Shown in pieces: positions 1 to 5,039 of a stretch of 5,039 nt of DNA. Position 1 is the stretch's first letter, and each line of letters opens with the position of its first letter. The translations under genes were made by a program, and so were the position numbers. This DNA is from Candidatus Caenarcanum sp. (GTDB lineage: Bacteria; Cyanobacteriota; Vampirovibrionia; Gastranaerophilales; UBA9971): the NCBI GenBank assembly GCA_020720345.1, contig DYOT01000105.1, positions 1 to 5,039 on the forward strand, given 5' to 3'. The notes below the pieces were generated by a model that ran no database searches, was not told the origin of the DNA, and was given only the letters and a program-made list of their open reading frames with translations.

Positions 1-19
1 TCATGAATGGGTAGAAATA

Positions 20-664
20 TTACTCCGGTGTTGAAATCACAAGCCCGCAAAGCTTGTCTATTCCCGCCCTGTTAAGCGCTTTAATCATTTCCTGCAAAGT
101 TACACCGGTTGTGCAAATATCATCGAGAAGCAGCAAATTCTTTCCGCTATAATTTTCTTTCTTTACCTCAAAAGCCCCTTTTAAATTTTTAAGTCTTTCG
201 GGCTTGGTTAATTTATACTGCGGCTTTGTGTCTTTAATTCTTAAAACAAGTTCTGTATTAATAGAGTATCCGGTTAATTTTGAAAATTCTTCAGCTATTA
301 ATTCTGTGTGGTTAAATCTTCTCTGTTTTAATCTTTTTTTATGGGAAGGCATGGGTATAATTTCAAAATCAATGTCTGAATAAGATGTTTTTAGCCAGAA
401 TTCATATAGAATTTGAGCTGTGTAAAAAGCAAATTCCTTTTGATTATGATATTTTATGCCTCGAATTAATTTCTGAATTTTATCCTTATATGTGGCAATA
501 GAAAAAATTTCAATATTATTAATCAATCTGCGCCGGTTATAAAGGTTTTCTTTTATTTCCTCATAGCATTTATCACAAATAGAACCTTTAGAAGAGGTTT
601 TCTTACAGAAATAGCATTTTTTATAATATATCCAGTCAAGAAAATGTAATATGACATTGAACAT
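20..664 (-). CDS. comF: ComF family phosphoribosyltransferase-like protein
   Basis: Complete 214-residue protein, close to the usual ComF length. The N-terminus carries a zinc-finger-like set of cysteines, C17-x2-C20 and C30-x2-C33. The remainder is a type I phosphoribosyltransferase fold. PMP at 104-106 and RRFN at 114-117 match the ComF 'P.P..R...RGFN' region, PQY at 148-150 and ERLKNLKGAF at 156-165 match the 'Q..L...R..N..gaF' region, and LLLLDDICTTGVTL at 177-190 is the PRPP-binding loop with its acidic pair D181/D182. Family members are needed for DNA uptake in competent bacteria (ComFC of Bacillus, GntX/YhgH in others) and are thought to act in the cytoplasm with the ComFA helicase; their reaction is not settled. 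No other competence gene is visible here. The start is supported by AAGGTGG (plus-strand 674-680) nine bases before the ATG. It is transcribed divergently from the following genes. The family call is secure; a role in competence is inferred. Confidence 0.93.
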   Translation of the reverse strand: MFNVILHFLDWIYYKKCYFCKKTSSKGSICDKCYEEIKENLYNRRRLINNIEIFSIATYKDKIQKLIRGIKYHNQKEFAFYTAQILYEFWLKTSYSDIDFEIIPMPSHKKRLKQRRFNHTELIAEEFSKLTGYSINTELVLRIKDTKPQYKLTKPERLKNLKGAFEVKKENYSGKNLLLLDDICTTGVTLQEMIKALNRAGIDKLCGLVISTPE

Positions 665-761
665 AATATTATTCCACCTTAGAGGGATTAATGTGTAATG
701 AAATTTTCATAAAATAATATAGGAATGACAAAAGCATATCAAGGTTTTGGAAATACTAAAC
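665..761. promoter_or_regulatory. Divergent intergenic region between comF and the CBS-DUF1385 gene
   Basis: This short AT-rich gap must carry signals for both divergent genes, unless either is read from further away. It holds the comF ribosome-binding site (674-680, minus strand). It also holds an odd-centred inverted repeat, ATGAAA-T-TTTCAT, at 698-710, and a -10-like TAATAT at 715-720 on the plus strand without a convincing -35 box. The promoter assignment is weak; only the ribosome-binding site is clear. Confidence 0.35.
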
Positions 762-1928
762 ATGAGTTTTTCTGATAAAAATAAAGACAAAAAAAAGCCG
801 GAATTTCCTAAAATTGAAGAAATTTCTTCAGAAATGCCTGCTGTTTCCGAGTATTGCCCGGTAACAAATCTTCCTGAATTATACAGGGAAGCAGGTACAG
901 ATACTCTACCGGTGATTGACTTGCAGGGAAAAATAACAGGCATTGTCTCCGAGTATGATCTTGCCCAGATTGTACCTGAATTAAGTCTTGACGAAAAAGG
1001 TTATCAAACAGATATTAAAGTTTCCGACATAATGACACGCAGGGTGTGGGTGGAAAACAAAAATTCAAATATAAGTGAATTATTTAATAAAATTCACAAT
1101 ATGCATGCCAGAGTAATTCCTATTATTGGAAGTGATGGCGCTTATACAGGAAACGTAATTACCAGAACATTAATTATTACATATCTTACAAGATTAATTA
1201 AGCCAAACAGCCTTGGAGGTCTGGCTACTCCGCTAGGAGTTTATATTACAGACGGCATGCACCAGGCAGGTCCTGGCAACTTCGGTCTTTTTCTTACAGG
1301 AGTAATTATTGGCGGTATTCTTGTAATTGTTGAACATTTATCGTCATTAATTATCAAATTATATAATATTGATATTACAAATCCGACAATAATACCTTTA
1401 ATTTTTATAGCTCAATTAGCGTCGTTTATTCTTATCTTAAGACTTACCCCTCTTGTTAAAATTCATGCGGCAGAGCATCAAACTATTAATGCAATAGAAA
1501 AAGGACTGCCCCTAACCCTTAAAACTGTTAAAATGCAGCCTAAGGAACATAAACGCTGCGGAACAAATCTTATGGTTTTGTTTATAGGGATTCAGCTTAT
1601 AATGTTGGTTTTTATCGGGTATATTAAAAATTTAAGTTCAATTTTTCAGTTTGTTTTCTTGTTTAGCAGCTTTATGTTTGTATTTTCTAATTGGAAAAAG
1701 TGGGGAATGCTGGTACAAAAATACCTGACTACTGTAAAACCGCCTGATTCCTATATTTATAACGGAATTAAAGCAGGAGAAGAGATTTTGCATAAACATA
1801 AAGATGACTTAGGAACTGCTTCTCCATCTATTTTTAGAAAAATATGGTGTATGTCAATTATTCAGATAATTGCCGGATTTATTTTTATACAGTGGCTTTT
1901 TGGGCTTTTAATCAAGTTTTGGTTTTAA
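762..1928 (+). CDS. CBS-domain pair fused to DUF1385 (YqhQ-like) membrane protein
   Basis: Predicted 388-residue membrane protein counted from ATG 762. A charged N-terminus is followed by a tandem CBS pair, about residues 32-70 (DTLPVIDLQGKITGIVSEYD) and 87-142 (VSDIMTRRVWV, then RVIPIIGSDGAYTGNVITRT). CBS pairs usually bind adenine nucleotides and control an attached domain. The second half matches DUF1385: a Gly motif at 152-164 (GGLATPLGVYITD), hydrophobic segments at about 176-200 and 207-227, the core KIHAAEHQTINAIEKG with H235, E238 and H239, then EHKRCGTN with H263 and C266. More hydrophobic segments lie near 268-288, 295-311 and 366-388. DUF1385 proteins are predicted metal-dependent membrane proteins; I know of no settled reaction. 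An alternative in-frame TTG at 747 would add five residues, but AAGG sits only two bases before it, too close; for ATG 762 a weak GGA lies ten bases upstream. Probably first gene of an operon with the M50 protease, 45 bases downstream. Domain calls are firm, function unknown. Confidence 0.88.
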   Translation: MSFSDKNKDKKKPEFPKIEEISSEMPAVSEYCPVTNLPELYREAGTDTLPVIDLQGKITGIVSEYDLAQIVPELSLDEKGYQTDIKVSDIMTRRVWVENKNSNISELFNKIHNMHARVIPIIGSDGAYTGNVITRTLIITYLTRLIKPNSLGGLATPLGVYITDGMHQAGPGNFGLFLTGVIIGGILVIVEHLSSLIIKLYNIDITNPTIIPLIFIAQLASFILILRLTPLVKIHAAEHQTINAIEKGLPLTLKTVKMQPKEHKRCGTNLMVLFIGIQLIMLVFIGYIKNLSSIFQFVFLFSSFMFVFSNWKKWGMLVQKYLTTVKPPDSYIYNGIKAGEEILHKHKDDLGTASPSIFRKIWCMSIIQIIAGFIFIQWLFGLLIKFWF

Positions 1929-1973
1929 AAGATGTCTATGATAAAATATTATAAAATTGGAGATATAATTTAA

Positions 1974-3356
1974 ATGCATATATTTACTATGTTATTACTA
2001 TTAAGTGTTTTGATACTTGTACATGAGTTCGGGCACTTTATAGCGGCTAGAAAACTTGGTATAAAAGTTGATAAGTTTGGATTTGGACTACCTTTTGGTC
2101 CTACTCTTTATAAAACAAAATGGGGAGAAACTGAAATCTGTGTACATGCCTTTCTTCTTGGCGGATATGTTTCTTTCCCTGACGACGATCCAGAAAGCGA
2201 TATCCCCAAAGACAGCGTGGAAAGAATTAGCAACCGCAAAATATGGGAAAGATTTATTGTAATTACTGCTGGAGTAGCTGCTAACGCACTTATAGCATAT
2301 TTCATAGTTTTATTCGTGGCTTCAGGCTCACAATCACTTCCATCAGGCAAATACAACCTTTTCATTGAAGGATTGCAGGCTGATAAATCTTTATCTTCTC
2401 ATCAAATTGGTATTAATCCCGGGGACAAAATAATTTCAGCTAATGGCGTTAAAATTGATACTTTAAATAAATTCGTTGAAATTACACGCCGCAGCAAAAA
2501 ATTTGATAATTATGTCTCTTACGAAAAAATTGAAAAACAGATAAACAGCATAAATAAATTAAATCCTGATGTTGTCAAAACCCTTACATCAAATAATGAT
2601 GTGATTTCATCAGGCGTAAAAATTATTCTGCCTTCTTCAACGCCGGAAAAGCCTTTAACTGTTGGAAAGGATATGCTTGACAGCATTAAAAAATACACTC
2701 CTGAAGGCAAACTTTTATCAGAAGATGAAATAAATTTGCGCAATAAGCTTGATGGCAAAAAAGAATATATTTCCAATGGCAAGCTCACTTTAAACCAAAT
2801 TGCTTCTGCTACTGCTGATACTGTCCATCCCATCTTAATTACCGTCAGCAGAAACAATAAAGATATAAGCTTAATACCTGCTTATCCAAACAAAGACGGT
2901 ATGATTGGCGTTAAATTAAGAGTAGATGAACTTCCTGAAAAAGTCAGAAATCCTGTTGATGCAGTTGTTAAATCATGGAATTATCTGTACCAGAATACAT
3001 ATTATATGGTAAAAGGATTAGGGCTAATAATGACCGGGCAAATTCCTTTGAGCGATGTTCACGGAATTGTTGCCATAACAAAAGTTGGCAGTGATATTAT
3101 CCAACATAGAGGAATATGGGATGGTTTACTGCTTACAGCGTTAATCAGCATGGATCTGGCGATAGTAAACCTGCTTCCGATACCTGCACTTGATGGCGGT
3201 CATTTGTTATTTCTTTTTATTGAAAAGTTAAGAGGCAGACCTGTTGAAGAAAAAGTACAGGAAACTTTTGCAAAATATGGATTTTTATTACTTATAGGAC
3301 TTATGGTTTTAATTATTTTTAATGATATATTTGCACTTATGACCGACAAATTATAA
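1974..3356 (+). CDS. rseP: RseP-like site-2 intramembrane zinc metalloprotease (M50) with insertion in the PDZ domain
   Basis: Complete 460-residue membrane protease of family M50B. These enzymes cut single-span membrane substrates within the bilayer, such as anti-sigma factors or leftover signal peptides. The first helix (about 3-27) carries HEFGH, with zinc ligands H17 and H21 and catalytic E18. GGYVSFPDDDPESDIP (63-78) and a second helix (about 92-116) follow, then a PDZ domain starting near 131 with GINPGDKIISANG (146-158). The last part has the third zinc ligand in NLLPIPALDGGH (399-410, D407) and a final helix (about 435-453). The PDZ fold seems to be interrupted: residues about 172-280 are polar and unlike PDZ, and PDZ-like strands resume at HPILITVSRNNKDISLIP (285-302). 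This explains the protein being longer than the roughly 360-370 residues I recall for cyanobacterial homologues. GGAG at 1959-1962 lies 11 bases before the ATG. Family is certain; the natural substrate, and whether it acts in a sigma-factor pathway, is unknown. The symbol reflects homology only. Confidence 0.93.
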   Translation: MHIFTMLLLLSVLILVHEFGHFIAARKLGIKVDKFGFGLPFGPTLYKTKWGETEICVHAFLLGGYVSFPDDDPESDIPKDSVERISNRKIWERFIVITAGVAANALIAYFIVLFVASGSQSLPSGKYNLFIEGLQADKSLSSHQIGINPGDKIISANGVKIDTLNKFVEITRRSKKFDNYVSYEKIEKQINSINKLNPDVVKTLTSNNDVISSGVKIILPSSTPEKPLTVGKDMLDSIKKYTPEGKLLSEDEINLRNKLDGKKEYISNGKLTLNQIASATADTVHPILITVSRNNKDISLIPAYPNKDGMIGVKLRVDELPEKVRNPVDAVVKSWNYLYQNTYYMVKGLGLIMTGQIPLSDVHGIVAITKVGSDIIQHRGIWDGLLLTALISMDLAIVNLLPIPALDGGHLLFLFIEKLRGRPVEEKVQETFAKYGFLLLIGLMVLIIFNDIFALMTDKL

Positions 3357-3378
3357 GAATTCAGGACAAAACTATATA

Positions 3379-3600
3379 ATGCCAAGCTATGATTACAAAT
3401 GTAATGACTGTGAAAACGTTTTTACTATTGAAAAATCTATGACAGATGATTCTAATCCCCTCTGCACGGAATGCAATTCAGTAAATGTCGCAAGAATCTG
3501 GGGAAACGTACAGTTTAAAGGCTGCGGCAAAGGCGGAAGTACTTCAAGCTGCAAAACTTCCTGCTCAAAATCTTCATGTTCTGGCTGCAGCTGCAGTTAA
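3379..3600 (+). CDS. FmdB-type small zinc-ribbon protein with Cys/Ser-rich tail
   Basis: Complete 73-residue protein. The start MPSYDYKCNDCENVF is the typical opening of the FmdB/CxxC_CxxC_SSSS regulatory zinc-ribbon family. C8-x2-C11 and C29-x2-C32 form the presumed zinc site, and R39-I-W matches the position after the second knuckle in relatives. After K47 comes a tail of only G, K, S, T and C, with seven cysteines at 49, 58, 62, 67, 70, 72 and one CxxCxC cluster (see count below); the tail ends in GCSCS. Counting exactly, tail cysteines are C49, C58, C62, C67, C70 and C72, six in all. The gene lies 22 bases after the protease stop, with AGGA at 3363-3366 twelve bases before the ATG, so it is probably cotranscribed. 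FmdB was first named as a putative regulator beside formamidase and amidase genes; no amidase is here, so no such role is implied. The exact function is unknown; nucleic-acid or protein binding, or metal handling by the tail, is possible. Confidence 0.85.
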   Translation: MPSYDYKCNDCENVFTIEKSMTDDSNPLCTECNSVNVARIWGNVQFKGCGKGGSTSSCKTSCSKSSCSGCSCS

Positions 3601-3628
3601 TAAATTATTTAAGTTTTAAAAGCTATAG

Positions 3629-3665
3629 CAGGACAGTCAATGCGCTTTTTAGGCAAACAGTCCTG
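3629..3665 (+). promoter_or_regulatory. Hairpin enclosing an eight-codon mini-ORF
   Basis: CAGGACAGT (3629-3637) can pair with ACAGTCCTG (3657-3665): six base pairs, an A-A mismatch, then two more, around a 19-base loop in which TGC (3641-3643) can also pair with GCA (3653-3655). There is no run of T after the stem on the plus strand, so it is not a standard intrinsic terminator. Overlapping it, ATG 3640 to TGA 3666 would encode MRFLGKQS, with AGGA (3630-3633) six bases upstream in the left arm. It could be a leader element, a transcript-end stabiliser for the preceding operon, or chance. Confidence 0.3.
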
Positions 3666-3736
3666 ATGAAAATAAATTAATTGATAAAAATACTTTACTT
3701 AAAGCGGGTATTTAAAGCATAATTAATACAAATAAT

Positions 3737-3744
3737 GAGGAGAT
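3737..3744 (+). promoter_or_regulatory. Ribosome-binding site that fixes the leuA-like start
   Basis: GAGGAGAT is the strongest Shine-Dalgarno match in the plus-strand genes here. Its GGAG core ends at 3742, eleven bases before ATG 3754. An in-frame GTG at 3745 begins only two bases after the core and is therefore unlikely to be used. Confidence 0.65.
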
Positions 3745-3753
3745 GTGATTATT

Positions 3754-5039
3754 ATGCAGGATAGAAAACCTTTCTTTTTTGATACAACGCTTAGAGATGG
3801 CAATCAGGCTCTAAAAAAACCATGGAATACAAAACAAAAGGAAATAATTTTCGCAGAGCTTGTAAAATTAGGAGTTCAGGCGGTAGAAGTCGGATTTTCC
3901 GGTTCAAATGATATGGATTTTGAAGCCTGTCAGCATTTAGCCTCTATTGCTCCTGACAATATGGTGATAGCCGGTCTTGCAAGAGCAGTGGAAAAAGATA
4001 TATTAAAAGTTTATGAAGCTATAAAAATTGCCAATAAGCCAAGAATCCATATAGTTCTGGCAATGAGCCCGTTCAATATGAAATATGTCCTCAGAAAAGA
4101 ACCTGAGGACGTTAGAAAAATAGGAATTCAGGCAGTTAAATATGCAAAGTCGCTTATAGGAGACAGAGGGGACATACAATTTTCAGTTGAGCATTTCGGA
4201 GATTGCAAAGAAAACTTAAGCTTTGTAATTGACTCTTTGCACGAAATAGTGGAAGCAGGAGCAAATGTTTTAAACCTTCCCAATACGGTAGAGAGGTTCA
4301 GACCGCTGGAATTTGTCGAAATGGTGGGACAGGTGGCAAAAGAAATAAGCAATAAGGCTGTAATTTCAGTTCATAACCATAATGATTTAGGTATGGCAAC
4401 AGCTGCTACTGTTGAAGCTTATTTTGCAGGTGCTACACAGCTTGAATGCACATTAAACGGCTTAGGTGAAAGAGCAGGCAATACAAATATCTATGAAGTT
4501 GCCGTATGTTTGCACAATTGCGGCATCGATGTTCCTCTCAATATGTGTGAAATTTACGAAACAGCACTTACTGTTTCTGAAATGTCAGGTATTCCTATTC
4601 ACGAAAAAATGCCGCTTATCGGTGAAGATGCCCTTGCACACAGAAGCGGAATACATCAGGACGGTGCATCAAAAACACAGGGTATGAAAAAAGGTGCATA
4701 CAGACCTATTCATCCTTCGCTAATCGGTCGTGATGACGATGAGAAATTTGGATTTACCAGCCAATCAGGTAAAACAGCCCTTTATGAAATCATCAAGCGT
4801 GAGGGTTATCCGATTACAATAGACGAAGCGATTAGGCTTGTTGGCATTGCAAAAAAAGAATCTGAAAAAATTGGCGAATTGCCTGTTGATGCGATTATAA
4901 ATATATATCTTAAAGAAGTATTTGAGGTTGACGGACCGTTTAAGCTTATTAGCTATAAGAAAATTGAAGAGGGAGATAAAGACAAATACAGCCTTAAATT
5001 TATGCACAACGGCGCTGAACATGATGTAATGGAAGAAGG
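3754..5039 (+). CDS. leuA: 2-isopropylmalate synthase-like protein, 3' end beyond the window
   Basis: Open reading frame with 428 complete codons before the right edge and no stop. Members of this family join acetyl-CoA to 2-oxoisovalerate, the first committed step of leucine synthesis, in the cytoplasm. The TIM-barrel domain shows DTTLRDGNQAL (10-20; R14 and D15 are the catalytic arginine and a metal ligand), EVGF (45-48), LNLPNTVE (173-180), VHNHNDLG (206-213; metal ligands H207 and H209), NGLGERAGN (235-243) and HRSGIHQDG (296-304; H301). RPIHPSLIGR and SQSGK (336-340) follow, then a linker and the start of the LeuA dimerisation/allosteric domain (about 389 onward, KLISYKKIEEG), cut just before the expected Gly-rich motif. 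Features of LeuA1 (HNHND, GERAGN) and of LeuA2 (RDGNQAL, SQSGK, PIHPSLIGR) are mixed. Homocitrate or citramalate synthase activity cannot be excluded from the barrel alone, but the SQSGK region favours isopropylmalate synthase. The start is fixed by the ribosome-binding site at 3737-3744. Leucine feedback is typical for the C-terminal domain but is not shown here. Confidence 0.87.
   Translation, partial: MQDRKPFFFDTTLRDGNQALKKPWNTKQKEIIFAELVKLGVQAVEVGFSGSNDMDFEACQHLASIAPDNMVIAGLARAVEKDILKVYEAIKIANKPRIHIVLAMSPFNMKYVLRKEPEDVRKIGIQAVKYAKSLIGDRGDIQFSVEHFGDCKENLSFVIDSLHEIVEAGANVLNLPNTVERFRPLEFVEMVGQVAKEISNKAVISVHNHNDLGMATAATVEAYFAGATQLECTLNGLGERAGNTNIYEVAVCLHNCGIDVPLNMCEIYETALTVSEMSGIPIHEKMPLIGEDALAHRSGIHQDGASKTQGMKKGAYRPIHPSLIGRDDDEKFGFTSQSGKTALYEIIKREGYPITIDEAIRLVGIAKKESEKIGELPVDAIINIYLKEVFEVDGPFKLISYKKIEEGDKDKYSLKFMHNGAEHDVMEE

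Larger units (their letters stand above)
3601..3753 (+). promoter_or_regulatory. Leader/intergenic region before the leuA-like gene
   Basis: AT-rich noncoding gap. It contains a palindrome GCTATAGC (3622-3629), a hairpin (3629-3665), a possible weak promoter and a strong ribosome-binding site. The promoter guess is TTTACT at 3694-3699 and CATAAT at 3718-3723, separated by 18 bases; the -10 box matches TATAAT at five of six positions but the -35 box is poor. I see no T-box consensus, no leucine-rich leader peptide and no U-tract terminator. The gap is long compared with the 22 and 45 bases between the preceding genes, which suggests that leuA has its own control. Confidence 0.35.

Noticed and set aside
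1..19. Start of another minus-strand gene downstream of comF (CAT at 2-4)
   Set aside because: Only a few bases are in view and no ribosome-binding site is recognisable before it, so it cannot be supported.
725..775. Short plus-strand ORF from ATG 725 encoding about 16 residues, overlapping the start of the CBS-DUF1385 gene
   Set aside because: Its only Shine-Dalgarno-like bases (AGGA 721-724) abut the ATG, the peptide has no recognisable features, and it overlaps a well-supported start in another frame.
707..943. Minus-strand open frame of 78 codons over the start of the CBS-DUF1385 gene
   Set aside because: It is antisense to the conserved CBS domain, and its translation matches no family; a shadow of the real gene.
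2519..2857. Minus-strand open frame of 112 codons opposite the insertion in the M50 protease
   Set aside because: I considered whether the insertion might be a separate antisense gene, but the plus-strand frame is continuous and PDZ-like on both sides, and the antisense product shows no motif.
3629..3665. Intrinsic terminator after the FmdB gene
   Set aside because: The stem is interrupted, its loop is long, and no T-run follows on the plus strand.
3601..3753. T-box or leucine attenuator before leuA
   Set aside because: No T-box consensus is visible, there is no run of Leu codons, and no competing terminator stem with a U-tract is present.
4466..4687. Plus-strand 73-codon frame, and the minus-strand frames at 4128-4352 and 4765-5022, within the leuA-like gene
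   Set aside because: All lie within the conserved synthase reading frame, which continues to the right edge with active-site motifs throughout.

Overview
The window is AT-rich, densely coded bacterial DNA. It holds five protein genes and no RNA genes, mobile elements, CRISPR arrays or long repeats that I can see. The best taxonomic clue is the M50 protease. Its segment after the first membrane helix (GGYVSFPDDDPESDIP, then NRKIWERFIVITAGV) and its C-terminal half look like the RseP/S2P homologues of Cyanobacteria as I remember them. With the AT-rich composition, and no photosynthesis gene in view, I infer a non-photosynthetic member of Cyanobacteriota (Melainabacteria/Vampirovibrionia, for example a Gastranaerophilales-type lineage). 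This is an inference from remembered family patterns, not a search result.

Layout: a comF-family phosphoribosyltransferase gene lies on the minus strand (20-664). It is divergent from a plus-strand run separated by short gaps: a CBS-pair plus DUF1385 membrane protein (about 762-1928), an RseP-like intramembrane metalloprotease (1974-3356) and a small FmdB-type zinc-ribbon protein with a Cys/Ser tail (3379-3600). A 153-base gap follows, containing a hairpin, a possible weak promoter and a strong ribosome-binding site. Then comes a 2-isopropylmalate synthase-like gene that starts at 3754 and runs off the right edge.

The three plus-strand genes at 762-3600 are probably one transcription unit: the gaps are 45 and 22 bases, each with a ribosome-binding site and no terminator between. 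Two of the three products are membrane proteins with metal-site signatures and the third is a predicted zinc-binding protein. No shared pathway is proven. The leuA-like gene is probably transcribed from its own start and belongs to leucine biosynthesis.

I see no obvious new defence or mobile system. The points most worth a second look are the fusion of a CBS regulatory module to DUF1385, an insertion of roughly 100 residues within the single PDZ domain of the protease, the mixed LeuA1/LeuA2 signatures of the synthase, the cysteine-rich tail of the FmdB protein, and a hairpin enclosing an eight-codon mini-ORF upstream of leuA.
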